Source of the DNA: Rhizobium sp. SSA_523
GTDB lineage: Bacteria; Pseudomonadota; Alphaproteobacteria; Rhizobiales; Rhizobiaceae
NCBI RefSeq assembly: GCF_030435705.1
Contig: NZ_CP129382.1
Coordinates: 744,001 to 808,000 of the forward strand
Reading direction: 5' to 3'
Length of the DNA: 64,000 nt
In this document: piece by piece, positions 50,226 to 59,059 of the stretch
Layout: each line of letters starts with the position of its first letter
Position numbering within the stretch: the stretch's first letter is position 1
Position numbers and translations under genes: made by a program
The notes under the pieces: generated by a model
What the model was told of the DNA's origin: nothing
The model's input: the letters and a program-made list of their open reading frames with translations, nothing else
Databases searched by the model: none

Positions 50226-50585
50226 TCAGAGCGCGCCGCCCACTCGTCGCCTATCGGGTCGTCTGCGGAGAAGGAAAATGCCAGTTCGATCCTCGGCGTG
50301 CAGAATCGTCGTAACGCTGACTGACAACTCCGTTGCCAAGGCCGTAGTGCTAAGCCCCAAAGTTCTGGCGCGCTGAAGTTCACCCGGCCAATCGATGCCC
50401 GAGCTATTTCCTTTGTGAGGAAGAGCGTACCTGATACGCTTTAAGCGTAAACCGGTACGGTTCTCAAACTTGTGGATCGTAGAGGTGGCGACGCTTAGCT
50501 TTTGGCTCAGTTCCTTGACGGTCAGGCCGGCTTGCTTAGCTGCAGAGAGCTCGACTTCCCAATCAATCTCGCGCACCGGCCTCAT
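50226..50585 (-). CDS. Double helix-turn-helix protein
   Basis: A 119-residue protein made of two similar halves, each with an HTH: WEVELSAAKQAGLTVKELSQKLSVATSTIHKFENRTGLRLKR and WPGELQRARTLGLSTTALATELSVSVTTILHAEDRTGIFL. It is downstream of, and probably cotranscribed with, the XRE gene at 50979. No known family; a DNA-binding regulator is likely. Confidence 0.7.
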   Translation of the reverse strand: MRPVREIDWEVELSAAKQAGLTVKELSQKLSVATSTIHKFENRTGLRLKRIRYALPHKGNSSGIDWPGELQRARTLGLSTTALATELSVSVTTILHAEDRTGIFLLRRRPDRRRVGGAL

Positions 50586-50586
50586 T

Positions 50587-50979
50587 TCAGTCGTGCATCA
50601 GCTTCGACTCAAGAAGCGCCAAACGCTTCTCCAGATCGGAAAGGGCGGGACCGCTGGTTTGGACCGAACCAGCCTTCTGCTCATCCTTGAACAGCAGATC
50701 GTACATGATGGGTTCGTTGTAACGCAGCATTGTCATCGTGAATTCGCGCGGGTCCACATTAAGCCCCTTCGCATAGGCCTCATAGCGCTCCGGCGGCACG
50801 CGGCCGCGACCAGCTTCGATCTGCGAGATAAAAGTGTAATACTCGATCCCAACTTTCGCCGCAATGTCACGTTGAGAAAGGCCCGCTGCTTCGCGACGCT
50901 CTTTAAGCCATGCGCCGCACTCACGACGGAGAGCTCCGAGGTCGTCACGGCTCTTCGTTGATACAACGGGCGATGTCAT
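50587..50979 (-). CDS. XRE family transcriptional regulator
   Basis: A 130-residue protein. The HTH (GAWLKERREAAGLSQRDIAAKVGIEYYTFISQIEAGRGRVPPERYEAYAKGLNV) is of the XRE type, with a C-terminal helical extension (LSDLEKRLALLESKL) for dimerisation. Two 13-bp repeats upstream (50999 and 51065) are candidate operators, so it may autoregulate and control the neighbouring surface-protein gene. Confidence 0.82.
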   Translation of the reverse strand: MTSPVVSTKSRDDLGALRRECGAWLKERREAAGLSQRDIAAKVGIEYYTFISQIEAGRGRVPPERYEAYAKGLNVDPREFTMTMLRYNEPIMYDLLFKDEQKAGSVQTSGPALSDLEKRLALLESKLMHD

Positions 50980-50998
50980 TTTTTCTGCTCCTGCTGGC

Positions 50999-51077
50999 GT
51001 AAAGCGATTCGCTCGTATGGCGGTGGATCGTTATCTTGTGCTATAGAGCAATCCATATACCGTTGTAAAGCGAATCG
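50999..51077. promoter_or_regulatory. Two 13-bp repeats upstream of the XRE gene
   Basis: GTAAAGCGATTCG (50999-51011) and GTAAAGCGAATCG (51065-51077) differ at one base and share an AGCGA/TCGCT-type dyad. They lie between the XRE start (50979, minus) and the divergent surface-protein gene (51303, plus), so they could control both. Confidence 0.5.
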
Positions 51078-51302
51078 AACACCTTTTTCCGGAACATCTA
51101 AAAGATTATCCAGTTAGGGCTCTTTTATGCCGAAAAGGCGGGCTTTTTTTGATCTCCGCATCGATATGAATGACGGCCACAAATGCCTTGAGGCGAAAAT
51201 TTGTGAAATTTTTATACAGCACCTGCTTGACCGTAAGCGAAACACTGTATAGCACTCACAACCGACCGATAATTGGTCGTTCCAATTGAGAGGAATTTCA
51301 CC

Positions 51303-53096
51303 ATGGCTACCATCCAGGGCGTATACGTCGCGCTGTTCGGCCGTCCGGCTGACCCGACAGGTCTGGCTTACTTCAACTCCGTCACCAGCAACGGCGCCAA
51401 CCTGAACGGGATCGGTGATCTTGCGGGGACTCAGGAGTTCAAAGATCGCTTCAAGGATTTCAGCAACACGCAGATCGTTAACTCGATTTACAATTCGCTT
51501 TTCGGCCGCGACGCTGAAGCTGCTGGCCTGAATTTCTTCGTAGACGCCCTAAATAAGGGTACGCTCAACGTAAAGAATATCGCGATCGCAATTCTCGACG
51601 GCGCTCAGGGCACTGATAAGACCATCGTGACCAACAAGGTTGCTGCTGCCGATCTTTACACCAAGGCGCTCGACACGCCGGTAGAAATTGCTTCGTATGT
51701 TGGCAACAACGCCGCAGCAGCCGGTCGGACATTTATCTCTGGCGTCACCACGACCGTTCCTACGGCCGGCGCTGTTGATACAGCTGTTGCTACCATGGTC
51801 ACCAACAGCGGCGTGCCTGGGAATACGCTTTCGCTCGTAACGGGCACTGACGCGATCGTTGTCGGTACAGCCGCAACGAACTCAACTGACAAGAACGACA
51901 CGTTCAACGCGAAGGACGGCGCAGGTCTTGCGAACTTCTGGGCTCCGGCATCTGACACCATCAATGGTGGCTTTGGTACCGATACGCTGAACGCAACGAT
52001 GTACGTTACGACGGCTGCGGCAACCTCCGGCAAGGTGGCCACTGACGGCTTGAAGAGCGTGGAAGTTGTGAACGTCACTTCGACCGGTGTCGCCACCAAC
52101 CTCGATTTGACTGCCGCCAAAGAATTGACGCAGATTTGGAACGTCGGCTCTACTGGCAATTTCTCTGCTATCGGATTGTCTGCTGCACAAACGACGGCTG
52201 GCCTCAGCGGTGCTCTTGGCACTAACACCAGCACGTTTGGTTTCACGGGCGTAGGCACCAGCGACACTGCTAAGCTGGCGTTCAACGCAGCCACGGGAAC
52301 TGGTGCGGTTTCGATCGCTTCTGCTGGTACCATCGCTATCACTAACAGCGGAACGTCGTCTCAGACAAATCTTACGTTTGATGCAGCTAAGACTGTGACT
52401 GTCGCGGGTTCGGGCGATCTCACTATTGGGTTCGCGACTACGACCGTGACGGAAGCCGTCAATTCCTCGTCTTTCTCCGGTAATTTGAATGCAAATGTCG
52501 GTGGGCTGGGCAACTTGAAGACTGTTACCACTGGTGGCGGTAACGATACTGTGACGATCGACGTTACGCACGCCAATGACGTCACCATCAACACAGGAGC
52601 CGGTAACGATACGATTAACGTTGTTTCCGACGCTGGCGCGACCAAGGCCATCGCGTTGACGGGCGGCGCGGGTGCCGATGCCTTCGTGTTCGGCGCAACG
52701 GGAACGCTGTTGGCTAACGTCAACCTTGCTGGTGGTGCAACTGCTGCTGAGATCGTCAAGACACTGGTGACCGTGTCCGATTTCGATAAGGCTGCCGACG
52801 CAATCAAGGTAGTGGCAGGTACGCCGGCGACCGCGCGCGCTACCCTCACCGGGACGGATCTGGGCACTATCTCTGGCCAGTCTGATCTGTATCTTGCCGC
52901 TAGCAAGGCGGCAGAACTCGCCAACTTTAACAGCGGCGCCAGCAAGGTGGCTGTTTTTGCCTACGGCACAGACAGCTACATCTATCAGGACGTGGATGGA
53001 AGCGGTGCGCTTTCCACGGGTGACATGCTGGTGAAAGTCGCTGGCGTAAGCGACGTTACAAGCTTCACGGCAACGAACTTCGTTCTGGCAGCGTAA
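51303..53096 (+). CDS. Secreted surface protein with DUF4214 and RTX-like repeats
   Basis: A 597-residue Cys-free, Thr/Ala/Asn-rich protein. The N-terminus has two DUF4214 units (YVALFGRPADPTGLAYF; IYNSLFGRDAEAAGLNFF). The C-terminus has Ca-binding RTX-like turns (GGGNDTVTI, GAGNDTIN, GGAGADAFVFG) and a bluetail-like end (DFDKAADAI...GTDSYIYQDVDG.G). There is no signal peptide, so type I secretion is likely. A strong terminator follows. Paralogous N-terminus to the gene at 55346. Confidence 0.85.
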   Translation: MATIQGVYVALFGRPADPTGLAYFNSVTSNGANLNGIGDLAGTQEFKDRFKDFSNTQIVNSIYNSLFGRDAEAAGLNFFVDALNKGTLNVKNIAIAILDGAQGTDKTIVTNKVAAADLYTKALDTPVEIASYVGNNAAAAGRTFISGVTTTVPTAGAVDTAVATMVTNSGVPGNTLSLVTGTDAIVVGTAATNSTDKNDTFNAKDGAGLANFWAPASDTINGGFGTDTLNATMYVTTAAATSGKVATDGLKSVEVVNVTSTGVATNLDLTAAKELTQIWNVGSTGNFSAIGLSAAQTTAGLSGALGTNTSTFGFTGVGTSDTAKLAFNAATGTGAVSIASAGTIAITNSGTSSQTNLTFDAAKTVTVAGSGDLTIGFATTTVTEAVNSSSFSGNLNANVGGLGNLKTVTTGGGNDTVTIDVTHANDVTINTGAGNDTINVVSDAGATKAIALTGGAGADAFVFGATGTLLANVNLAGGATAAEIVKTLVTVSDFDKAADAIKVVAGTPATARATLTGTDLGTISGQSDLYLAASKAAELANFNSGASKVAVFAYGTDSYIYQDVDGSGALSTGDMLVKVAGVSDVTSFTATNFVLAA

Positions 53097-53123
53097 ACTG
53101 CTTAGCAGAGCCTTTGATAGGCA

Positions 53124-53157
53124 AACCCCCGGTGTCAAAACCGGGGGTTATTTTTTT
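53124..53157 (+). terminator. Strong intrinsic terminator after the surface-protein gene
   Basis: AACCCCCGG (53124-53132) and CCGGGGGTT (53141-53149) form a 9-bp stem with an 8-base loop, followed by A and seven T. It lies 28 bases after the stop at 53096. Confidence 0.9.
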
Positions 53158-53407
53158 GATGGCCAAACTCGCGGACTGAATGCTGTCAAGCTGCGACAGA
53201 TCCGCTCGCTGCTGCTACAAATGTTCAATGGTGGTAGGATCAAAGACACCGCAAACTCTTTCGAGGGTCATGTTCATGCGCCCGCGATCCTCGTGCCTGC
53301 TCTGGAGAGGAATCGAAATTGATTATCCCTTCGCATCGCGAGCGTTTAATACGCTACTCATAGTTCCAGCGTGTGTCGTCAAAGTACCGTGCCCCGTCCG
53401 CCAAATA

Positions 53408-53437
53408 ATGAAGCCCGCCAGTTACGGCGGGCTTCAT
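53408..53437. terminator. Bidirectional terminator between convergent surface genes
   Basis: ATGAAGCCCGCC and GGCGGGCTTCAT pair perfectly (12 bp) around a 6-base loop. On the minus strand it is followed by TATTT, which suits termination of the gene ending at 53478. Between this and the terminator at 53157 I see no gene; a short frame there (53180) has no protein character. Confidence 0.6.
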
Positions 53438-53477
53438 AGCTATTGCGACGGTGATTTTGACAGACAATCAGGGGAAT

Positions 53478-55346
53478 TTACGTAAGCGTTGCGTCGAAGA
53501 CAACGTGGTTCATCCCAAGTAAGGTTGAGCCGTCGGGGCTCCAAGCCTCAAGAATCACGTCATACCGTCCGCCCGCAAGTTTATAATCTGCCGGTGTTGC
53601 ATCAAACCAAGAGATATTCATGATATTCTGCGTAATGTGGCCCTGGGCATCGCCGCCGTCGTCACCGATTCTGTCAAATCCGTAACCATCGGTGACCTTT
53701 TTCCAACTGACCTGCGAGTCGCTATTATTAGGATTGGTTTTGGAAACCGACGGTTGTGCGACCAGCTCATAGACAACGAAATTTGAGCTTTGCGAACTGT
53801 CGTTGTCGATCTTCAGCAATATTTTGTAGTCGGATAGCGGCTTTTCCGTGGACTCGATCGAATAAGCAAATCTTTCATTGATCGCATCCGGCGTTGCTTT
53901 GAAGTGAACTAGGCCGTCTTGTTTGCTCAAGACGCCTGCACCGTGGTCGGCCACCCCAGATTTCCTGCCACTCAGTCCAAGATGAAGAGGGGTGCCACCT
54001 GGATTGATAGTTGCGATCGAGAAGTGATCTGCTGAGTTGCCCTTTCCTGCGTAAAGCGTATTATCAGTGAAGCTCGCAGCGCTAGTGTCTGAATTTCGTG
54101 ATACATTAGAACTGACAGCAATTCGGACAGTATTTTCAGCCTCCAAGTAGCCTGCATTATTGTATGCTGAAAGTCTGATGTCATACGATCCAGCGGTGTC
54201 GAGAGTCGTACCCGTCTTGTTAGTGGCTTCGTTGATGTACGTTCGCAGTGGTTGAATGTTCTGAAGAGCGTCCTTGGAAGGGCTCGATGCATCATCGACG
54301 ATCGCAACATAAGTGTTATTCACTTTGTCAAGGTCATTGATAACGCCATTTTTGTCGGCATCTAACACCCATTTGTAGTCGCTCTTCGTAGCCTCATCAT
54401 TTTGCAGAATGAATATCAGGCCGTCGTTTTTCGTCGGAGTATTAGGGTTATTGTCGAAGAACAGTTTGTAAGTGTGGTTGCTGAGATCTAGGCCGCCATT
54501 CTTATACACCGAGTACGCAACGGCGAGATCTTCTGTTCCGATGTTGGCGAACTTGACAGCGTTATCCGCTAGTAAAGAACCGTCTTTTTCAATTCCGCCA
54601 AATCGATGGCGCACGCTCAGCCCCAGTTCTATGCCTGTAGCGGTGTCTGTTGTGGTGACAAAGCCTTTCGCCGAGTTGCCGGAGCCAACGTACATATTAT
54701 CGAAGGCGTCCCGTGCGGCGATGGAGGTGTTCACTTTGATGATGTCTGTCGAAGCTGGCGGAGTTGGCCCGCCACCACCACCGCTACCGCCAGGCGTCTG
54801 ACCTTCGCCCGGTGTTTGGCCGCCGGAGGCGCCGGGCAGGCCGGAATTGATGGAGGTCTGCACCTGGGCAGGGGTCGGGATCGAAGCCGGGTCGGTCGTT
54901 ACCGTCTTGATGAAGGAGCGGGCGAAATCGGCGGCCGTCGTCCCGTTATATGCGGCGATTTCCGCCGGCGTATCGAGGCTGGCGGTGAAGACATTGGCGG
55001 CCGTCTCGCGGTTCTGCACCAGCGTCAGGTCGCTGCCCTTGGCGCCGTCCAGAATATTGATCGCGATGCTGCCGATGGTCTGCTTGCCGCTGGCGAGCTG
55101 CTGGGTGAAGAAGGCCAGGCCCGCGGCATCCGGCGCGCGGTCGAAGAGCGCCTGGTAAATGCTGGTGATGAGGGCCGTATCGGATTGACCGGCAAAACGG
55201 CCGGTGGCTTCCGGTAGCTTGGTCATCACGTCGATGATTTTGCCGAGATCGGCTCCGTTGTTGCTTTGCTGGGTCCAGTAGGCAAGGCCGGCCGGATCTG
55301 CCGGACGACCGAATATGGCCAGATAGACTCCTTGAATTGAAGCCAT
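53478..55346 (-). CDS. DUF4214 surface protein, paralogue
   Basis: A 622-residue protein. The N-terminus (MASIQGVYLAIFGRPADPAG) is nearly the same as that of the 51303 gene, with two DUF4214 units, then a Gly/Pro-rich linker (GEGQTPGGSGGGGGPTPP) and a large beta-rich C-terminal region made of two similar blocks (DNMYVGSGNSAKGFVTT and DNTLYAGKGNSADHFSIAT). GGGAGA precedes ATG 55346. No signal peptide; type I export likely. Convergent to 51303. Confidence 0.85.
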   Translation of the reverse strand: MASIQGVYLAIFGRPADPAGLAYWTQQSNNGADLGKIIDVMTKLPEATGRFAGQSDTALITSIYQALFDRAPDAAGLAFFTQQLASGKQTIGSIAINILDGAKGSDLTLVQNRETAANVFTASLDTPAEIAAYNGTTAADFARSFIKTVTTDPASIPTPAQVQTSINSGLPGASGGQTPGEGQTPGGSGGGGGPTPPASTDIIKVNTSIAARDAFDNMYVGSGNSAKGFVTTTDTATGIELGLSVRHRFGGIEKDGSLLADNAVKFANIGTEDLAVAYSVYKNGGLDLSNHTYKLFFDNNPNTPTKNDGLIFILQNDEATKSDYKWVLDADKNGVINDLDKVNNTYVAIVDDASSPSKDALQNIQPLRTYINEATNKTGTTLDTAGSYDIRLSAYNNAGYLEAENTVRIAVSSNVSRNSDTSAASFTDNTLYAGKGNSADHFSIATINPGGTPLHLGLSGRKSGVADHGAGVLSKQDGLVHFKATPDAINERFAYSIESTEKPLSDYKILLKIDNDSSQSSNFVVYELVAQPSVSKTNPNNSDSQVSWKKVTDGYGFDRIGDDGGDAQGHITQNIMNISWFDATPADYKLAGGRYDVILEAWSPDGSTLLGMNHVVFDATLT

Positions 55347-55907
55347 GGTGATTCTCCCGATTGTTCTACACGAATGACGTGCAGTCGGGCCGAAAACAGT
55401 TGTTTCCCCAAAAAGCTTTGGCCCACCTGCCTCTACAGTTAAGGGTAGAAATGGCAATTAATCAATCATTAAGATTAGCACTTGGTTAATTTTCGAATCG
55501 GTTACCGAACCTCGGGCCGACCTCGCACGCAGTTATGACTTTCATAATCTCTAAAGCATAAATGGCTAATCGTGCTCGGTGTGTTCTGTTGATATTTACG
55601 AAATGTTCCGCGCATGCAATTTCGGCTGGATGAACTATCACGTATGCGATCACTCTTCGTTCTCGCTGTCGCAATGCGCTGGGTTACCTCTCTCCGGTCC
55701 GCGGCAACAAAAAGGCCCGGCGAACCGGGCCTTGTGCATCCTAGAGGTCTTCGTAAATCAGGTGTGCCAGATGCCGGCCTTATAGTCGGGCAGCAAATGC
55801 GTCTGGTTTTCGGAACTCTCTGAGAAAACGCCAAGAAATGCTCTCTCGTCAGTCCATCGCCCAGCTTCTGGATCCAGTAGCTTCTGCCTGTATCTTCGCA
55901 GCCGAGG
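55347..55907. other. Non-coding interval with one terminator
   Basis: No convincing gene. The frames here are Arg/Cys-rich and not protein-like. AAGGCCCGG (55712-55720) and CCGGGCCTT (55725-55733) form a perfect 9-bp stem; read on the minus strand it is followed by TTT and is the likely terminator of the chemoreceptor gene. Upstream of 55346 the sequence is A/T-rich and probably holds the promoter of the DUF4214 gene. Confidence 0.6.
55712..55739 (-). terminator. Intrinsic terminator for the chemoreceptor gene
   Basis: Perfect 9-bp inverted repeat (AAGGCCCGG/CCGGGCCTT) with a 4-base loop. On the minus strand the stem is followed by TTTTT at 55707-55711. It lies about 170 bases past the stop of the gene at 55908. 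Confidence 0.7.
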
Positions 55908-57896
55908 TTAGAACTCCGCCCATTCCCGGCGTTCGGCAGCCGCTCCGCCCATGGCTCTTGCCACCGCGCTCGTCATGCGATGCACGGCCGGCGCCGAGGA
56001 TTGCCGGTCGCGGCCATCGACGGCGCGCAAGACGGACTGCTGGCGGATCTTGAACTGCGCGACCAGCCGGCCAAGGCTGTCCGCCTCGGCAGACAGCTTG
56101 TGCGTCGCGGCGGCCGTCTCCTCCACCATAGCGGCATTCTGCTGCGTCACCTGGTCCATCTGGTTGACGGCGGTGTTGACCTCGTGCAGCCCTGTCGACT
56201 GTTCCTGCGATGCATTGGCAATCGAATGGATGCGCTCGTTGATCTGCAACACGTAGCGTTCGATATCCGTGAGGGAGCTGCCCGTCTGCTCGACCAGAGC
56301 CACGCCCACCTGCACGCTCTCTCCCGATTTGGTGATCAGGTTCTTGATGTCCTTGGCAGCGGTAGCCGAGCGCTGGGCCAGTTCCCGCACCTCCTGGGCC
56401 ACCACCGCAAAGCCCTTGCCCGCCTCGCCGGCACGGGCGGCTTCGACGCCGGCATTGAGCGCGAGCAGGTTCGTCTGGAAGGCGATCTCGTCAATGACAT
56501 TGATGATCTGGGTGATCTCGCGCGAGGCGTTTTCAATATCTGCCATGGCCTTGATGGCGTCCGTCACAATGCGGGAGGACTGTTCGGTGCGCGCCTTGGC
56601 CTCACCGACCATCTTGCTTGCTTCCTGAGCACGATCTGTCGAATTGCGCACCACGGCGGTGATCTCGTCCAGCGCGGCAGAGGATTCTTCCAGGGCCGCG
56701 GCCTGCTGTTCCGTCCGCTTGGAAAGACTGTCGGAGGAATTGCGCAGTTCCGCACTGTTGGCGTTCAGGCTGTCGCTTGCAGAGCGGATGTCCTGGATCG
56801 TCCGCTCCAGATGAGCGACGGTGCCATTCACGTTCTTCTTCAGCTCGTCGAACACGCCCCGGAACTCGCCCTGCATGGACTGGGTCAGGTCACCTCCGGA
56901 GAGAAGTTTCATCACCCGGCTGGTTTCTGTCACGCCGATCTCGACCGAGGCCACCAGCTGATTGACGTTGCGCGCGAACTGGTTGAGGTTTTCGTCGCCG
57001 TAGTCCTTGGTGATCCGCTTGGAGAAATCTCCGTCGGCAGCCGAAGAGACGACGGTCGCCAGCCCCGATTGCAGCTCCTGGTTCTTCATCCTCATAGCCG
57101 TTTCCTGGGCGTTCATCCTTTGAACGTCCAGGCCGTTCTGCTTGAACACATTGACAGCCGCCGCCATGGCACCGATTTCGTCCGACCGGCCGGTGAAGGG
57201 AACCTCAACACTATAGTCGCCATCGGCCAGCGTGCCCATGACCTTGGTGACCTGAACGATGGGCCGGCTGATCTTGAAGGTCGCGACATAGATTGCCGCG
57301 CCCGCACCACCGACCACGCCCACGACGGTCGCCAGGATGATGATCAGCAATGCCGTCGCCTGAAACTCATGCATGGATTGCGACATGGCGGCCAGCTTTG
57401 CCTTGTCGGCATTCACGACATTATCGATTTCCTTCTGGAAGGCTTTGCGGTTGGCGCGATTGTCATCGGTATTGCCATGAGCATTGGCAGCCTCGCCTCC
57501 AATCTCGGTAGCCAGCCGAATAGTTTCAGTTCTGAAGATAGTGAAGGCTGCTGCGTTCTGTAGCAACTTATCGAAATCGGCCTTTTCTTCTGAAGGTATC
57601 ACTTTTTGCCATTCCGCCAGAAGGGCATTCATATTCTCTAGTTGCTTGGCTGCTCCGGCCGCGAACGGCTTCGCTTCTTCTGTTCCTTCGGAGTTATAAG
57701 CGCCTCGCAACTCCATGACGACCGCCGTCACGATGCGGTTCAGGTGCTCGCCATACTGCGCACGCTTCGCTGCAAGCTCATACTCGGAGACATGGCCATC
57801 ATATGCGTTCAGGGTGTAGGTACAGATTGCGCCGATGGAAATTGCAACGAACGCCATCGCCGCGACGAGTGCGAGAATTTTGCTCCGAATGCTCAT
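55908..57896 (-). CDS. Methyl-accepting chemotaxis protein
   Basis: A 662-residue chemoreceptor. Layout: N-terminal span ([19 protein letters not shown]), a periplasmic helical sensor (about 35-180), second span ([24 protein letters not shown]), HAMP (about 205-260), and a signalling domain with the hairpin tip [33 protein letters not shown]. It ends EWAEF, like the CheR/CheB docking tail of rhizobial receptors. GGGAGG precedes the ATG. A receptor gene is unusual inside a prophage. Confidence 0.95.
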   Translation of the reverse strand: MSIRSKILALVAAMAFVAISIGAICTYTLNAYDGHVSEYELAAKRAQYGEHLNRIVTAVVMELRGAYNSEGTEEAKPFAAGAAKQLENMNALLAEWQKVIPSEEKADFDKLLQNAAAFTIFRTETIRLATEIGGEAANAHGNTDDNRANRKAFQKEIDNVVNADKAKLAAMSQSMHEFQATALLIIILATVVGVVGGAGAAIYVATFKISRPIVQVTKVMGTLADGDYSVEVPFTGRSDEIGAMAAAVNVFKQNGLDVQRMNAQETAMRMKNQELQSGLATVVSSAADGDFSKRITKDYGDENLNQFARNVNQLVASVEIGVTETSRVMKLLSGGDLTQSMQGEFRGVFDELKKNVNGTVAHLERTIQDIRSASDSLNANSAELRNSSDSLSKRTEQQAAALEESSAALDEITAVVRNSTDRAQEASKMVGEAKARTEQSSRIVTDAIKAMADIENASREITQIINVIDEIAFQTNLLALNAGVEAARAGEAGKGFAVVAQEVRELAQRSATAAKDIKNLITKSGESVQVGVALVEQTGSSLTDIERYVLQINERIHSIANASQEQSTGLHEVNTAVNQMDQVTQQNAAMVEETAAATHKLSAEADSLGRLVAQFKIRQQSVLRAVDGRDRQSSAPAVHRMTSAVARAMGGAAAERREWAEF

Positions 57897-58144
57897 GGAC
57901 AGGTGCCTCCCATAGATAGGGCACCAAATTTGATGAAAAATATTTAAAACTTAGTGCACGCTAATCTTAGTCGCTCCCGCAGCTTAGCCTGATGTCACTG
58001 TTGCGAGCCAAAGAGGCCATCTTTCTGTGCGCTACTATAGTGGCCGGCGAACAGCGAGGGGTCGTCATACGAGTTGATCAGGGTTGTCACTGTAACCGCC
58101 GGATCTCAGTCGTGCTCCTTGTGCATGGCGCGGCTCCCGCAGGA

Positions 58145-58420
58145 TCAGTCGCTGACCAAGCCGTCAGCCTTTAAGCTAGCCTTGATAATCTCCCGTTCGG
58201 CTTCAGATATGTCGCCACCTAGAGCGTCTTCCACAGCCAGACGTCTAAGGCGGGCCATTTCCAGCTTTTTGATTTCCTGGCGCATCTCCCAAAGGCGCAG
58301 CCCTTCTCGAATTATCTCGCTGTTCGATGCGTAGCTGCCGCTCTCAACCGCGGCGTCCATCATGGCAGCGTGATAGAGCGTCAGAGATACTGAAAAGTTG
58401 CGCATGGTCGGCGTTTTCAT
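58145..58420 (-). CDS. ParD-type antitoxin without a toxin gene
   Basis: A 91-residue protein with the ParD ribbon-helix-helix pattern (MRNFSVSLTLYHAAMMDAAVESGSYASNSEIIREGLRLWE) and a C-terminal toxin-binding helix (EREIIKASLKADGLVSD). It should bind its own promoter DNA. The expected ParE toxin frame does not follow: the 248 bases to the chemoreceptor gene hold only short frames. ATG 58420 has GGAG; ATG 58405 is the alternative. Confidence 0.8.
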   Translation of the reverse strand: MKTPTMRNFSVSLTLYHAAMMDAAVESGSYASNSEIIREGLRLWEMRQEIKKLEMARLRRLAVEDALGGDISEAEREIIKASLKADGLVSD

Positions 58421-58530
58421 CGAACTGCTCCGAAAAAGTGGAAAATTTCAACAAGCTTGGGGCTTAATCAAGCTTCTCGTCAAGGCGGAATTGTCAGTGC
58501 GACTGATAGTGAATGTGATGCGGTGCTATA

Positions 58531-58920
58531 ATGCTTAAGAAGGTCTTGGTCCTCAGTATTGCCGCGATCTTGTCACGCCAGCAATCTCGCGCGGCTGGAG
58601 CGAGGCAGGATACGAACTTGTTGTCCATGACATTCACGAGTTCACTCTGCCAATGCCAATGCCAATGCCAATGCCAATGCCAACCACTGCCACTGCCACT
58701 GCCACTGCAAAGCGTAGTAGGCGCGCTATTGGACGTTGAGCTCGACGTGCGCCAGCTCTTTTATCTTTCGGAAGGTTTGGACGCACATAACGTCCCGCAT
58801 GTTTTCGTGACAGATCGCGTTGCCAGCGAGACAGGCTTTTGCCTGAACGACAAGCGGGAAAACACCAGCGCGATCGTCACCGCAATCATTTTTCAAAATG
58901 ACGATGGACGTCGGCATTGA
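58531..58920 (+). pseudogene. Broken response-regulator receiver gene with hexanucleotide repeats
   Basis: The later part (GALLDVELDVRQLFYLSEGLDAHNVPHVFVTDR) resembles the second half of a receiver domain, with LLDVEL as the phosphoacceptor region. Receiver-like sequence before the repeats (WSEAGYELVVHDIHEF) lies in another frame (58593 onwards). The frame change and the repeat tract at 58648-58708 suggest a decayed gene. The 58531 frame crosses the repeats as a CQ and PL series. Confidence 0.4.
58648..58708 (+). repeat. Hexanucleotide microsatellite
   Basis: Six copies of TGCCAA (58648-58683) followed at once by four copies of CACTGC (58685-58708). Units of 6 keep the frame when copy number changes. 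The two related units probably arose by slippage and drift of one array. Confidence 0.85.
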
Positions 58921-59059
58921 ATGATCGCCGGTCGGATCGGCGATTGAACATGAAGCGTCTCTAATAAAAGCACGAAAATAGCAACTTACAGGGAATTTCT
59001 TCAGAACATTTTAATTGCGCTCCCACACTACTGAAGAACGATTTGTGGGAGTTTTCGGC

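Noticed and set aside
53180..53485. 101-codon plus-strand frame between the surface genes
   Set aside because: Cys/Arg-rich, no ribosome site, and crosses the bidirectional terminator at 53408-53437.
55980..57563. 527-codon plus-strand frame
   Set aside because: Antisense shadow of the chemotaxis receptor gene; His/Arg-rich and without domains.
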